A stretch of 64,000 bases of DNA from Dulcicalothrix desertica PCC 7102 (GCF_003991905.1 NZ_RSCL01000016.1:1-64000); one strand, 5' to 3'. Shown: positions 9,268 through 18,293, counted from the stretch's first letter. Made by a program: numbers and translations. The notes: generated from the letters alone by a model not told the origin.

Positions 9268-10500
9268 ATGGCTATGATTAAACCGCAAAGAAAGAATAAG
9301 AAAAATTATTTAAAACGATTATTCTTTATTTTCACTATCTTCATCATCTCCACATTAATTATTGCCTGTCAAAGTCCAAAAAGCAACCCTGACTTGGCCG
9401 CGACTAACCCATCATGCGTTCAACAATACGAAAGAACGCGCGACTACTTCCCAAACAAGGTTAAAATCACCCGCGCGAAAGGATTTAATGTAGAATATCA
9501 TAACCACTATAAAGTTATCACCATTAATAACCCCTGGAAAGGCGCCAATACCAACTTTAAATACATTCTAGTTCAATGTGGTACACCCGCACCTCAAATT
9601 TCAGGCGCCCAACTAATAACAGTACCCGTTAATTCAGTCATATCCCTCTCTACTACTCATTTACCTCATTTAGCAAAATTAGGTGTAGTTGATAAATTAG
9701 TTGCTGTTAGCGATACGAAAACTGTCAATACCTCTGAAGTAGTAGAAAGAATCAAATCAGGTAAAGTTGCCAATGTTGGAAGTGATGCTACCGTCAATGT
9801 CGAGCAAATCTTAGAACTAAACCCAGATTTAATTACAACCTATGGGACAGGTAATGCCCAAAGCGATAGTTATCCTAAATTGTTAGAAGCAGGTTTGAAG
9901 GTCGCTATCAACGCTGAGTATATGGAAGATTCACCCTTGGGTAGAAGCGAATGGCTAAAGTTTACGGCTTTATTTTTTAATAAGGAGAAGGAAGCAGAAC
10001 AGATATTTGGAGAAGTAGCAAGAAGGTATGATGAAATTGCAGCAAAGGCAAAAGCTGTAAAAACACGTCCAACTGTATTTGTAGGATTTAATTTTAAAGG
10101 TACTTGGTATATGCCAGGTGGTAATAGCTATGCTGCTAAGTACTTAGAAGATGCTGGTGCAAACTATCTTTGGAGTAATGAAAAGTCATCAGGAAGTTTA
10201 CCTTTATCGTTTGAAGTAATTATCGAGCGCGCGACAAATGCTGATTATTGGCTAAATATGAGCCAAAAGTGGAAATCTAAACAAGAGATATTAGCCGAAG
10301 ACTCTCGCTATGGCGATTTTAAAGCCGTCAAAACAGGGAATCTCTATAATAATAACGCGCGCGTGAATGAAAGCGGTGGTAATGACTACTGGGAAGGAGG
10401 AATTAGTAATCCTGATGTGGTTTTGTCAGATTTAATCAAAGTCTTTCATCCTGAAATTTTACCACAGCACGAATTAGTTTTTTATCGTCGTCTCAGTTAA
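9268..10500 (+). CDS. Periplasmic binding lipoprotein for iron-complex/cobalamin ABC importer
   Basis: A 410-residue FecB/BtuF-type binding protein. The N-terminus has a positively charged start, a hydrophobic run and the lipobox LIIAC with the modified Cys near residue 34. The two-lobe periplasmic-binding fold shows SLSTTHLPHLAKLGVVDKLV, VEQILELNPDLIT and YLEDAGANYLWS. ATG 9268 is chosen because it gives an intact lipoprotein signal; upstream codons in the same frame enter the palindrome. It follows the TonB receptor and ferredoxin-like genes and precedes the permease. It should capture substrate delivered across the outer membrane. Confidence 0.85.
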   Translation: MAMIKPQRKNKKNYLKRLFFIFTIFIISTLIIACQSPKSNPDLAATNPSCVQQYERTRDYFPNKVKITRAKGFNVEYHNHYKVITINNPWKGANTNFKYILVQCGTPAPQISGAQLITVPVNSVISLSTTHLPHLAKLGVVDKLVAVSDTKTVNTSEVVERIKSGKVANVGSDATVNVEQILELNPDLITTYGTGNAQSDSYPKLLEAGLKVAINAEYMEDSPLGRSEWLKFTALFFNKEKEAEQIFGEVARRYDEIAAKAKAVKTRPTVFVGFNFKGTWYMPGGNSYAAKYLEDAGANYLWSNEKSSGSLPLSFEVIIERATNADYWLNMSQKWKSKQEILAEDSRYGDFKAVKTGNLYNNNARVNESGGNDYWEGGISNPDVVLSDLIKVFHPEILPQHELVFYRRLS

Positions 10501-10502
10501 TG

Positions 10503-10684
10503 TCATGCTGAGGAACGTTAACGAAGTTTTCCCGAAGGGTAGCTTCTGGAACGAAGCATCTGGAACGAAGCATCTCTTAAAATTTCAAACTGTCATGCTG
10601 AGGAACGTTAACGCAGTTTTACCGCAGGGTAGCATCTCTTAAAATTCCAAATCTTTTAGATTCTTCGCTGCGCTCAGAATGACA
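10503..10684. repeat. STAR-like GTCATGCTGA repeat cluster
   Basis: Two direct copies of GTCATGCTGAGGAACGTTAA (starting at 10,503 and 10,592), each followed by GAAGC/GCATCTCTTAAAATT-type sequence, and an inverted end AGATTCTTCGCTGCGCTCAG at 10,657-10,676. The outer TGTCAT and ATGACA ends can pair. The same kind of repeat is at 25,477 and 61,880-61,953. It lies between the lipoprotein and permease genes. Confidence 0.75.
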
Positions 10685-10729
10685 TTTATATTACTTTTAA
10701 AATATCGTGCATCGGAGAGGCGCCAATAT

Positions 10730-11785
10730 ATGTATATAACTAAAAACATTTCAAAATACTTAAATCAATACTCATTTTTTATAATATTGATTACCACATT
10801 GATTTTAGCCTTTTTATTAGACATAGCACTCGGCTCTGTACAAATTCCCATAGCTGAAGTTGTCAAAGTCTTATTTGGAGGAGATGCAGAAAAAGCTAGC
10901 TGGACGAATATTATTATGAAGTTTCGTTTGCCAAAAGCCATAACTGCAACAATAGCAGGCGCCGCTTTAGGTGTAAGCGGATTGCAAATGCAAACAATTT
11001 TTAGAAACCCACTCGCAGGACCTTTTGTATTAGGAATAAGTTCCGGTGCATCGTTGGGTGTAGCTTTGGTTGTCCTAACGGCAAATTTAGCTGGAGCAGG
11101 AGCAATTTTCCAAACTTTGGGTATTTTTGGTGATTTGAGTTTAGTTATTGCATCGAGTTTAGGCGCCGCTGCGGTGTTAGGTTTAGTTTTAATAGTGTCA
11201 CGTAGAGTCCAAGATACTATGACATTATTAATATTAGGTTTGTTATTTGGTTATGCTACCAGCGCATTGGTTAGTATTTTGTTGCAATTTAGTGATAGTC
11301 AAAAAATCCAAGCATATTTACAATGGACTTTTGGTAGCTTTGCTGGAGTGACTTGGCGCTCCTTGCCTATCTTAGCAGGTGTAGTATTATTAGGTTTATT
11401 AGTCGCTGTTGCACTCTCAAAACCGTTAAATGTACTTCTCGTCGGTGAGTCCTATGCTTTGACGCTAGGTTTAAACTTGGAAAGAACAAGATTTTGGATA
11501 ATTACGAGTGCTTCTATATTAGCAGGCGCCATTACAGCATTTTGTGGTCCCATTGCTTTTTTAGGTGTGGCAGTTCCCCATCTTTGTAGAAGCATGTTTA
11601 ATACCTGTGACCATCGTATTTTAGTTCCTGCTGTAATGATAATGGGCGCCGTTATGGCACTATTTGCTGATTTAATGTGCGTATTACCAGGGAACCAAAT
11701 GGTGTTACCACTCAACTCTGTAACCGCTTTACTTGGTACACCTGTTGTTTCTTGGGTGATTTTGCGACGCTATTATACAAAATGA
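10730..11785 (+). CDS. BtuC/FecCD-family ABC permease
   Basis: A 351-residue inner-membrane permease of the FecCD/BtuC family with about nine or ten helices. Family motifs include RLPKAITATIAGAALGVSG and GLQMQTIFRNPLAGPFVLG near residues 65-105, and the C-terminal GPIAFLGVAVPHLCR. The ATG at 10,730 has GGAGAGG 10 nt upstream; an earlier ATG at 10,679 falls inside the repeat. It completes the receptor, binding protein and permease set. No BtuD/FecE-type ATPase gene follows, so the ATPase must be encoded elsewhere. Confidence 0.88.
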   Translation: MYITKNISKYLNQYSFFIILITTLILAFLLDIALGSVQIPIAEVVKVLFGGDAEKASWTNIIMKFRLPKAITATIAGAALGVSGLQMQTIFRNPLAGPFVLGISSGASLGVALVVLTANLAGAGAIFQTLGIFGDLSLVIASSLGAAAVLGLVLIVSRRVQDTMTLLILGLLFGYATSALVSILLQFSDSQKIQAYLQWTFGSFAGVTWRSLPILAGVVLLGLLVAVALSKPLNVLLVGESYALTLGLNLERTRFWIITSASILAGAITAFCGPIAFLGVAVPHLCRSMFNTCDHRILVPAVMIMGAVMALFADLMCVLPGNQMVLPLNSVTALLGTPVVSWVILRRYYTK

Positions 11786-11906
11786 GAAACCAGTGAATGA
11801 TAGAACGTGATTCAATACTGCAAGGGATAAAGTTTCTGTAGGTTGGTGTTTAACCGAGCAGTATTGGAACGTAAGTATGTCTGAATTTAATGCAGCATCT
11901 TGAAAA

Positions 11907-12419
11907 TTAAGACCTTGCAAAAGTATTATTTAAAATAATTTGTTCAAAAGACATACCATAAGACATTATATAAGCAAGTTTTCCCCAAGTCGCTTTACCA
12001 ACAATACCATCAGGTACAAGATTATTAGCTTTTTGATATTTAATTACAGCATTTTTAGTATTGGTGCCAAACATACCATCAACAGGAATGATACCATAAT
12101 CAGCAATACCGTAATCAGTTGCGCTTGTTAGTAACTTTTGAAGAATTTTAACATCGTGTCCCTGAGAACCTTGTCTCAACACTGGTTGTGTTTGTATCCA
12201 TACCTCTTGTTTGATTGCAGCTTTTGTCTCATAGCCAACAATACTATCAGCAATTCCCATATGTTCTAGCTGAAACTTAATAACTGCGTTTTTAGTACTA
12301 ACTCCAAACACACCATCAATAGCCCCTCTATAATAGTTCAGAGTTGCTAAATCTTGTTGTAAATCGACAACAGCGGCGCCTGTAGAACCTATTTCTAACG
12401 TAACAAATGTGACTGGCAT
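11907..12419 (-). CDS. Peptidoglycan-binding protein with two PG_binding_1 domains
   Basis: A 170-residue protein made of two peptidoglycan-binding repeats. The first (about 8-65) has GAAVVDLQQDLATLNYY and DGVFGVSTKNAVIKFQ, the second (about 80-155) QGHDVKILQKLL and DGMFGTNTKNAVIKYQ, followed by DGIVGKATW. No signal peptide or catalytic domain is visible, so it may be exported by a nonclassical route or be cytoplasmic. It is convergent with the permease gene. The function is limited to predicted cell-wall glycan binding. Confidence 0.85.
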   Translation of the reverse strand: MPVTFVTLEIGSTGAAVVDLQQDLATLNYYRGAIDGVFGVSTKNAVIKFQLEHMGIADSIVGYETKAAIKQEVWIQTQPVLRQGSQGHDVKILQKLLTSATDYGIADYGIIPVDGMFGTNTKNAVIKYQKANNLVPDGIVGKATWGKLAYIMSYGMSFEQIILNNTFARS

Positions 12420-12946
12420 AATAGTTTAAGTGGTTGCTTACATGGACTTACTACAAGTATTATTGCGGTAGTTACGGAAATTATTTAAATATTTTTTACG
12501 CAATATTATAGATTTTTACTCCCGAAAATAAATTTCTCTGCGCTCTAATAGCCTCTGTGGTAAAAATATTTACTCTAAAACTTAGACAACTGAGCCTGCC
12601 AAGATAGTGATTGTAGCATCTACATATTAACTAATAAAACATAAGGACTATTTCGCAACAATAGATTGATTAATCTCTCACATAGCTGTTATCCTTCCTA
12701 AAAATAGTAGAGACGTGACATGTCACGTCTCTACATGATTTAAAATGGGAAAACCAAATTTACTCATCTATTCAACATTTTTAGTAAAGTTTAACAACGG
12801 TTATTTTTTACGATGATGCGATAGAATGATAACTATTATTACGTTTGCGGTGAGTGTAAAAACTTACTAAATACAGGCTTCTGTTGCAAGTGGTGCAATG
12901 TGGAAACATAACGGGAATACTAACTTTTATGCTTTTGGAAAACAAG
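12420..12946. other. Intergenic region with one perfect 28-nt palindrome
   Basis: No coding region is supported in this stretch. It holds the perfect palindrome at 12,707-12,734 and otherwise AT-rich sequence that acts as the shared upstream region of the two divergent flanking genes. Confidence 0.5.
12707..12734. repeat. Perfect 28-nt GTAGAGAC palindrome
   Basis: GTAGAGACGTGACA is followed immediately by its exact complement TGTCACGTCTCTAC. This is the best-preserved member of the family in the window. Confidence 0.9.
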
Positions 12947-13345
12947 ATGAAAACAGCCTTCTCGATACTCCTAGGGTTTATTCCCCTTTGGTTATTTTCG
13001 GCGCTGCTGCACAGTATAGATATTGATGTCAAGCGCGCGGGTGGTATTAATAACCCAAGAATGCTAATTTCTGTAACAATTATTGCTCTTATTCTTGGTA
13101 TATTTGCCTCTGCTCCACTAGTTGCCTTTCATAAGCTAGGTAGACGGGGATATTGGGTTGGATTGCTGATAGTATCTTGTATACTAAGTATTTATGTTGC
13201 AGCGTTTGGTATATCAGCAACAAACTTGCAGGGTTGGTTATTGGCTTTTACTGTGATAATAACAGTATGTGCCACTATTTTCTTTCTCGCTACTGTTCCT
13301 GGTGTTTTAGCACTGAGGTCTTATCGTTCAAGATTTTCTAGGTAA
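12947..13345 (+). CDS. Small four-helix membrane protein, unknown
   Basis: A 132-residue hydrophobic protein with about four membrane helices (SILLGFIPLWLFSALL, LISVTIIALILGIFASAPL, WVGLLIVSCILSIYVAA, WLLAFTVIITVCATIFFL). ATG 12,947 is preferred because TGGAAAA lies at a suitable distance; an in-frame ATG at 12,929 is also possible. I do not recognise a family. It is convergent with the small gene at 13,361. Confidence 0.6.
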   Translation: MKTAFSILLGFIPLWLFSALLHSIDIDVKRAGGINNPRMLISVTIIALILGIFASAPLVAFHKLGRRGYWVGLLIVSCILSIYVAAFGISATNLQGWLLAFTVIITVCATIFFLATVPGVLALRSYRSRFSR

Positions 13346-13360
13346 TTAATATAAAAACTT

Positions 13361-13693
13361 TTAATCAGGAAAATAAAAATCAGCTTCGTCTTCATCAATG
13401 GGTTCGGAAAGATTTTGATAGTAAGCTTCCAAATCTTCTTTACTAATAGAATTTTCTGTAGGGTTTGTAAAAAATGCCTGCACTCGTAAATATTGACGCA
13501 TTCCTTGGGCACTTGCATCTAAGCGTGTTGCTTGTTGAAAATCATTTGGTAACGTAGCCCTAATTTTTACCCACGCCTGTTGTATAATTTCTTCAATAGC
13601 AGGACTGGGGGCATTATCCATCAGATTTTCCAGGTTTTCTAGAATATCTATCGTTTCTATAATTTGCTTTTGTGTTTCTGGGTTATTAAACAT
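13361..13693 (-). CDS. Small acidic protein, unknown, downstream of DUF1636 gene
   Basis: A 110-residue soluble, acidic protein with a helical N-terminal half (IIETIDILENLENLM) and an Asp/Glu-rich end (EPIDEDEADFYFPD). Only 4 bp separate it from the upstream DUF1636 gene, so the two are probably one transcript, perhaps with thrS. No family is recognised. Confidence 0.7.
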   Translation of the reverse strand: MFNNPETQKQIIETIDILENLENLMDNAPSPAIEEIIQQAWVKIRATLPNDFQQATRLDASAQGMRQYLRVQAFFTNPTENSISKEDLEAYYQNLSEPIDEDEADFYFPD

Positions 13694-13697
13694 CCTC

Positions 13698-14075
13698 TTA
13701 GAGTTGTGGTGGAGGTGGAATTCTTGCTAGTATTCCTTTCTGCAAAATTTCTGGTCGCTCTTGCCGGGGAATAATACCATCAAAACTTGTATAATATTGC
13801 TCGCAGAATTTAAGTATTGCTTCTGCACTTTCAAGGGCTGGCAAATCACCGAACATTAATGAAGTTTTATTTGGCGCCGAAGTAGCTATGGCACAGGGTC
13901 TTTTACATGCGCTCAAACATTCTACTTCTTGAATTACGTACTCAGGACTTAAAGACCATTTTTCTGCTAAATTTTTGACTTGGTTATATAAAATTTTGCC
14001 ACCTTTTTCACCTAGATATTCCCGTTGGGTAAGGGAGAAAGAACAGGATTTGCAAATGTATAATGCGTGAAACAT
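13698..14075 (-). CDS. DUF1636 thioredoxin-like ferredoxin-fold metal protein
   Basis: A 125-residue protein of the DUF1636 type. Cys8 and Cys11 (ICKSCSF) and the later cluster ECLSACKRPCAIA give a four- to five-Cys thioredoxin-like [2Fe-2S]/metal-binding site. Members of this family are often seen near B12 or metal uptake genes, which fits the riboswitch-controlled operon 6 kb away. It lies 118 bp downstream of thrS on the same strand and may share the Zur-like promoter of thrS. A paralogue is at 27,561-27,950. Its biochemical role is not known to me. Confidence 0.8.
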   Translation of the reverse strand: MFHALYICKSCSFSLTQREYLGEKGGKILYNQVKNLAEKWSLSPEYVIQEVECLSACKRPCAIATSAPNKTSLMFGDLPALESAEAILKFCEQYYTSFDGIIPRQERPEILQKGILARIPPPPQL

Positions 14076-14084
14076 AAGATATTT

Positions 14085-14159
14085 GGTGGGAGGGGAGGGG
14101 AGGGGAGGGGCGGGTTTATTATATTGTTTTAAGTGGCGGAATGTTTCGTTAACCCGCCC
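14085..14159. repeat. G-run tract and GC-rich hairpin between thrS and the DUF1636 gene
   Basis: On the + strand, five runs of GGGG separated by single A or C residues (14,088-14,114) could form a G-quadruplex. The end of the tract, GGGCGGGTT (14,108-14,116), is exactly complementary to AACCCGCCC (14,151-14,159) and could form a hairpin with a 34-nt loop. It lies just upstream of the DUF1636 start on the minus strand and after the thrS stop. It may tune read-through between them. Confidence 0.6.
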
Positions 14160-14192
14160 GTACTGGGGTCGGAAAATTCATGTTGAAGTTTA

Positions 14193-16031
14193 TTATATTG
14201 TTGTTTTTTCGGCAATCACTTGTTGTAAGCGACTAATAATATTATCTACTACTAATGCTCCTAAATCTCCGGATTTACGAGTACGAATGCTTAAGGTGTT
14301 TGTTTCTACCTCGCGTTTACCGATAACACCAACGACGGGTATTTTTTCGACTTCTGCGGTACGAATCAATTTACCTAAACGTTCACCTGTATTATCTATT
14401 TCAACACGTAAGCCAGACTGTTTCAATTTTTTTGCTGCTAGTTGAGCATAATCGCGAACTTCATCGCTGACGGGTAATAAACGTATTTGTACTGGCGCCA
14501 GCCATAATGGAAAGTCACCTGCGTAGTTTTCGATTAAAATACCAAAGAATCTTTCTAGTGAGCCAAATATGGCACGGTGAATCATGATAGGACGTTTTTT
14601 GCTACCATCTGGCGCCACATATTCCATATCAAACCTTTCTGGTAAGTTAAAATCTACCTGAATTGTAGAACATTGCCAAAGACGACCAATTGCATCTTTG
14701 ATTTTAATATCTATCTTGGGTCCATAAAAGGCGCCACCACCATCATCAACTATATATTTCCAACCTTTAGTATTCAAAGCTTCAACCAACGCATCAGTGG
14801 CAAGTTCCCAAATGTCATCGGAACCAACTGACTTGCTCGGACGAGTGGAAAGATTTATCTCATAGTCTTTAAAACCAAAATCAGATAAAATCTTCTCTGT
14901 CAAATTTAATACGCCTAATATTTCCGAAGCAACTTGCTCTGGTAAACAGAAAATATGAGCATCATCTTGGGTAAAACCGCGAACACGCATCAATCCATGT
15001 AAAGCACCCGAACGTTCATAACGATAAACTGTTCCTAACTCTGCCCATCTCAAAGGTAATTCTCGGTATGAGTGAAGCTGATTTTTATACGTTAATACGT
15101 GGAAAGGACAATTCATCGGCTTAATTTGATAAGCTTGATTTTCTACAGACATCGAGTCAAACATGCTTTCAAAATAAAAGTCAAAGTGTCCCGATGTTTT
15201 CCATAAATCTAAATTCGCCACATGAGGAGTATATAGCAACTCGTAACCCGCTTCGATGTGGGAACGGCGCCAATAATCTTCTATTTGATAACGGATAGCG
15301 GCGCCTTTGGGATGCCAAAACACCAAACCACCACCAGCTTCATCTTGAATACTAAATAAATTAAGCTCTTTGCCCAACTTGCGATGGTCGCGGCGTAATG
15401 CTTCTTCTCGCTGCTTTAAATATTCTTGCAATTCTTCAGGTGTTTCCCAAGCTGTACCATAAATACGCTGCAACATTGGCGCTTGTTCATCACCTTGCCA
15501 ATAGGCGCCTGCAACATTCAATAATGCAAAAGCCTTGGCATTAATTTCTTTTGTCGAGTTCACATGTGGACCTGCACACAAGTCCCACCAATAGTCTCTT
15601 GGTGGTAAACTATCCGCTGTAAACAGTGAAGACTCGACTTTACGACCATCAGGACTACCAATGTAGTAACGAGTAATAGTCTCACCTTCAGAAATACGGT
15701 CTAATATATCTAACTTGTAAGGCTCATCCAAACTAGCTATTTCCGCCTTAATCTCTTCTCTATCAACCTCTTCTCGAATAATTGGCAACTTTGACTTAAT
15801 TATCCGTCGCATCTCAGATTCTATCTTACCCAAGTCATTGGGAGTAATACTAACCGGACAGTCAAAGTCATAGAAAAACCCTGTTTCCGTCACAGGCCCA
15901 ATAGCCACCTTCGTCCCCTTAAACAGCTTTTGTACTGCCATCGCCATAATGTGGGCACATGTATGGCGTATTTTCTCTATATTCTGACTGTCTTGCTGTA
16001 CAGATTGCGACTGGGCTAAAGAACTTACCAT
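14193..16031 (-). CDS. thrS: Threonyl-tRNA synthetase (possibly the Zur-controlled isoform)
   Basis: A 612-residue class II threonyl-tRNA synthetase. It lacks the N-terminal TGS domain and starts near the editing domain (IRHTCAHIMAMAV). The zinc ligands of the catalytic core are present in MNCPFH, the TQDDAH region and IMIHRAI, as is motif 2 RYERSGALHGLMRVRGF. The C-terminal anticodon domain has VQIRLLPVSDE. ATG 16,031 is chosen because the frame further upstream runs through a Zur-like box. In Nostoc/Anabaena a second thrS is known to be induced by zinc loss through Zur; the box here suggests the same for this copy. Whether another thrS exists in the genome is not visible. Confidence 0.92.
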   Translation of the reverse strand: MVSSLAQSQSVQQDSQNIEKIRHTCAHIMAMAVQKLFKGTKVAIGPVTETGFFYDFDCPVSITPNDLGKIESEMRRIIKSKLPIIREEVDREEIKAEIASLDEPYKLDILDRISEGETITRYYIGSPDGRKVESSLFTADSLPPRDYWWDLCAGPHVNSTKEINAKAFALLNVAGAYWQGDEQAPMLQRIYGTAWETPEELQEYLKQREEALRRDHRKLGKELNLFSIQDEAGGGLVFWHPKGAAIRYQIEDYWRRSHIEAGYELLYTPHVANLDLWKTSGHFDFYFESMFDSMSVENQAYQIKPMNCPFHVLTYKNQLHSYRELPLRWAELGTVYRYERSGALHGLMRVRGFTQDDAHIFCLPEQVASEILGVLNLTEKILSDFGFKDYEINLSTRPSKSVGSDDIWELATDALVEALNTKGWKYIVDDGGGAFYGPKIDIKIKDAIGRLWQCSTIQVDFNLPERFDMEYVAPDGSKKRPIMIHRAIFGSLERFFGILIENYAGDFPLWLAPVQIRLLPVSDEVRDYAQLAAKKLKQSGLRVEIDNTGERLGKLIRTAEVEKIPVVGVIGKREVETNTLSIRTRKSGDLGALVVDNIISRLQQVIAEKTTI

Positions 16032-16048
16032 AAAATACTTGCATGTAA

Positions 16049-16063
16049 TAATAATCATTATCA
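16049..16063 (-). promoter_or_regulatory. Zur-like box upstream of thrS
   Basis: TAATAATCATTATCA matches the cyanobacterial Zur consensus TGATAATNATTATCA (7-1-7 palindrome) at 14 of 15 positions. It is centred about 25 bp before the thrS ATG. A Fur site cannot be excluded. Confidence 0.7.
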
Positions 16064-16392
16064 TAATAGCGCATTGTAAGTTATCTGTCTTGCCTGCCCT
16101 CTCTCTGTGCCCTAGAAATCTCTGTGGTGAAAAGAAAAAATTTGTAGAATGATTACAATTTTCAGAGATTTTTGGCGCCTTCTTGTACAAACAGCATCAC
16201 GGAGATTCACGACTATCCGAAAAATCCACTACATCCGGTCAACATAAAATGTATTCATAGCAATAATGTATCTTGCAGGTATTGATTTTAGTGGAGTATA
16301 AAATACCCTGTAGGCAAATACGGTTGCATCTGTACGAGCGTTGTATCTATAGTAAAAAATTCTCCGTTTAGAATTAATTGGAGTCACTAAGT

Positions 16393-17379
16393 ATGAAGTT
16401 AGCTGTTTATGGTAAGGGAGGAAGCGGAAAAACAACCCTGAGTGCAAGTTTGTTGCAGTTTCTCAGTTATTTCTGCAATTTTCGTGTTTTAGGAATTGAT
16501 GGCGACCATAATTTACATCTTGCCAACGAACTTGGCGCCACTGAAACTGACATGCAACGGGGTGAACAAGGAACCGCGCGAGATATTGGTAATGATTTAG
16601 AATGGTTGCGCGCGTACTTTGCTGGAAATAATCCGCGTATCACTGCTGATTTACCAATGATTAAAACCACTCCACCAGGAGAAGGTTCACGTGTACTCAA
16701 ATTATCTGAGCCTGCAGAATGGCGCCAGCGTTATGTTACTGTTATCGATGGAGTAGAGTTAATTCGTGTCGGTGATTTCACTTCAGAGGACTACCGTAAA
16801 AAATGCTATCACAGTAAAACTGGCGCCATTGAGATATTTCTCAAACATGTCTGGGAAGATAGTAACGAAGCAATCATAGTTGATATGTCAGCAGGGAAAG
16901 ATGTTTTTGCTTCCCCGTTACCCACTTTGTTTGACGGTAATATCTATGTTGTCAAACCAACTCGCAAGTCGTTAGCAAACGCAGTTGATTTTTTGAGTCA
17001 TGCCAAAAACTTTGGTGTCTCCATGCTGGTAGTGGCAACAGATATTTCTAACTGTCAAGAAGTCGCTGCAATAGAAAGTCAATTAGAAAGACCTGTAGAT
17101 GGGATAATTCCCCATGACCCATTTTTCATGCAGCGAGATAGCTTACTATTATCGCGTCCACCTCATGTGCGAGAAGCAAGCTTTGCTGTTTTGGATGCAC
17201 TGTATAATTTAACAGACTTATTGCGACAATTACCATTACACGACTGGGACAAAATATTAACAAGAATGCTGTACCATCACGAAGAAACAGCAGCATCTTG
17301 GGCAGGTGACAAATTTAACGAACAAATTCAGCCTGGTTTCAATCCGTTTAAACACGTTAAATTTGAAGTTTCTGTGTAA
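16393..17379 (+). CDS. CooC/MinD-like P-loop ATPase (metallochaperone type), 1
   Basis: A 328-residue SIMIBI-class ATPase. The deviant Walker A motif is at the N-terminus (YGKGGSGKTTLS, signature Lys before the GG), followed by switch I GIDGDHNLHLA near residue 38 and Walker B-like IIVDMSAGKDVF near 170. The length and motifs resemble CooC/ArsA-like ATPases that load metals into enzymes; the CxC metal site of classical CooC is not seen. ATG 16,393 is used because the glycine-rich loop should be near the N-terminus. It is convergent with a related ATPase at 17,451 and divergent from thrS. The target metal or enzyme is unknown. Confidence 0.8.
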   Translation: MKLAVYGKGGSGKTTLSASLLQFLSYFCNFRVLGIDGDHNLHLANELGATETDMQRGEQGTARDIGNDLEWLRAYFAGNNPRITADLPMIKTTPPGEGSRVLKLSEPAEWRQRYVTVIDGVELIRVGDFTSEDYRKKCYHSKTGAIEIFLKHVWEDSNEAIIVDMSAGKDVFASPLPTLFDGNIYVVKPTRKSLANAVDFLSHAKNFGVSMLVVATDISNCQEVAAIESQLERPVDGIIPHDPFFMQRDSLLLSRPPHVREASFAVLDALYNLTDLLRQLPLHDWDKILTRMLYHHEETAASWAGDKFNEQIQPGFNPFKHVKFEVSV

Positions 17380-17395
17380 GCAAAACTTAAATATT

Positions 17396-17426
17396 GTAGA
17401 GTCGCAACTTATGAAGGCGCCTCTAC
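17396..17426. repeat. Diverged GTAGAG palindrome between convergent genes
   Basis: GTAGAGTCGC and the complementary end GGCGCCTCTAC flank a short AT loop, between the 3' ends of two convergent ATPase genes. It could serve as a bidirectional terminator stem. Pairing is imperfect. Confidence 0.5.
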
Positions 17427-17450
17427 ATAATTGACTTGCTTATAAGACGG

Positions 17451-18293
17451 TCATAATACCTTACTTTCCTCAAATACCTTAAGTTTCACATAAGAATCTT
17501 TTACTAAAGGAAGTGCTTTAATTCTGGTAAAGATTGTTTCCAAATTATGCAGGTTTTCCTCGCCTACCGAGGAAAAATCACAGTTAGTCAAAGCTATATC
17601 CGTGTTTATTTTCCCTATAATTAAGTCTGCAAACTCCCTTTCAAAATCCTTGATTAACTTGTTTTCTGCATTGTATTTATTGAGAATAAAATTTAGCTTC
17701 ATGCCCTGTTTCTTTATCAGACTACAAAGCTGCTTGGCTACTTTTATACTGTTGATATTTCCTTCAACCACCGCAATAATACAGTCAAAGGCAAAGTATA
17801 AACCGTAATTTACCATGTCAGACCCAGCAACCGAGTCTAGTACTAGCCACGACCCACTTTCCATGCTGAGAGTCGGTAGCATGTGCTTGACGGGAGCCGA
17901 TAAAGCGTGGGAGCATTTGTAACTATTCATGATTTCTTCGTCACCAAGTCCCAGCACTATTAAATCCAAATTGGGATTAACCTGAGTCAAATATTTATCC
18001 AGCTTTTCTGTTTTCTCAGTTTGCGGGTATGTAAAATCAACTGGGGTGGATTTAAAATATTCTCTCCACATCCCAACCTGGGGCATATTTGCTAACTGCC
18101 TAAACTCATCGTTAAAATCTTTAAAGTAGTTTACCTCGTAAGGATTCACCCCCAAACAAGTAGATAAGTCCATATTATGGTCTGCATCAATAGCCAGGGT
18201 TCTAATTTTTTTGGCTTGGCTCAAATATTCGGATAAAAGCCAGCTAATAGTGCTTTTTCCGCTTCCCCCTTTTCCTAAGATTGCGACTTTCAT
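17451..18293 (-). CDS. CooC/MinD-like P-loop ATPase (metallochaperone type), 2
   Basis: A 280-residue relative of the preceding ATPase, with LGKGGSGKSTISW at the N-terminus, AIDADHNMDLSTC (switch I) near 38 and WLVLDSVAGSDM near 150. The region IVLGLGDEEIMNSYKCSH holds a Cys that could bind metal. The ATG at 18,293 is preferred to a TTG two codons earlier. It is convergent with ATPase 1 and preceded by a Zur/Fur-like box about 100 bp upstream, so it is likely made when zinc or iron is scarce. The partner protein is unknown. Confidence 0.8.
   Translation of the reverse strand: MKVAILGKGGSGKSTISWLLSEYLSQAKKIRTLAIDADHNMDLSTCLGVNPYEVNYFKDFNDEFRQLANMPQVGMWREYFKSTPVDFTYPQTEKTEKLDKYLTQVNPNLDLIVLGLGDEEIMNSYKCSHALSAPVKHMLPTLSMESGSWLVLDSVAGSDMVNYGLYFAFDCIIAVVEGNINSIKVAKQLCSLIKKQGMKLNFILNKYNAENKLIKDFEREFADLIIGKINTDIALTNCDFSSVGEENLHNLETIFTRIKALPLVKDSYVKLKVFEESKVL

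Noticed and set aside
14083-14445. A 120-codon frame across the G-run and thrS end
   Set aside because: It is antisense to thrS and its start is in the low-complexity tract.
16032-16190. A 53-residue N-terminal extension of threonyl-tRNA synthetase
   Set aside because: It would be translated from the Zur-like box and lacks any resemblance to a TGS domain; the ATG at 16,031 fits the family.
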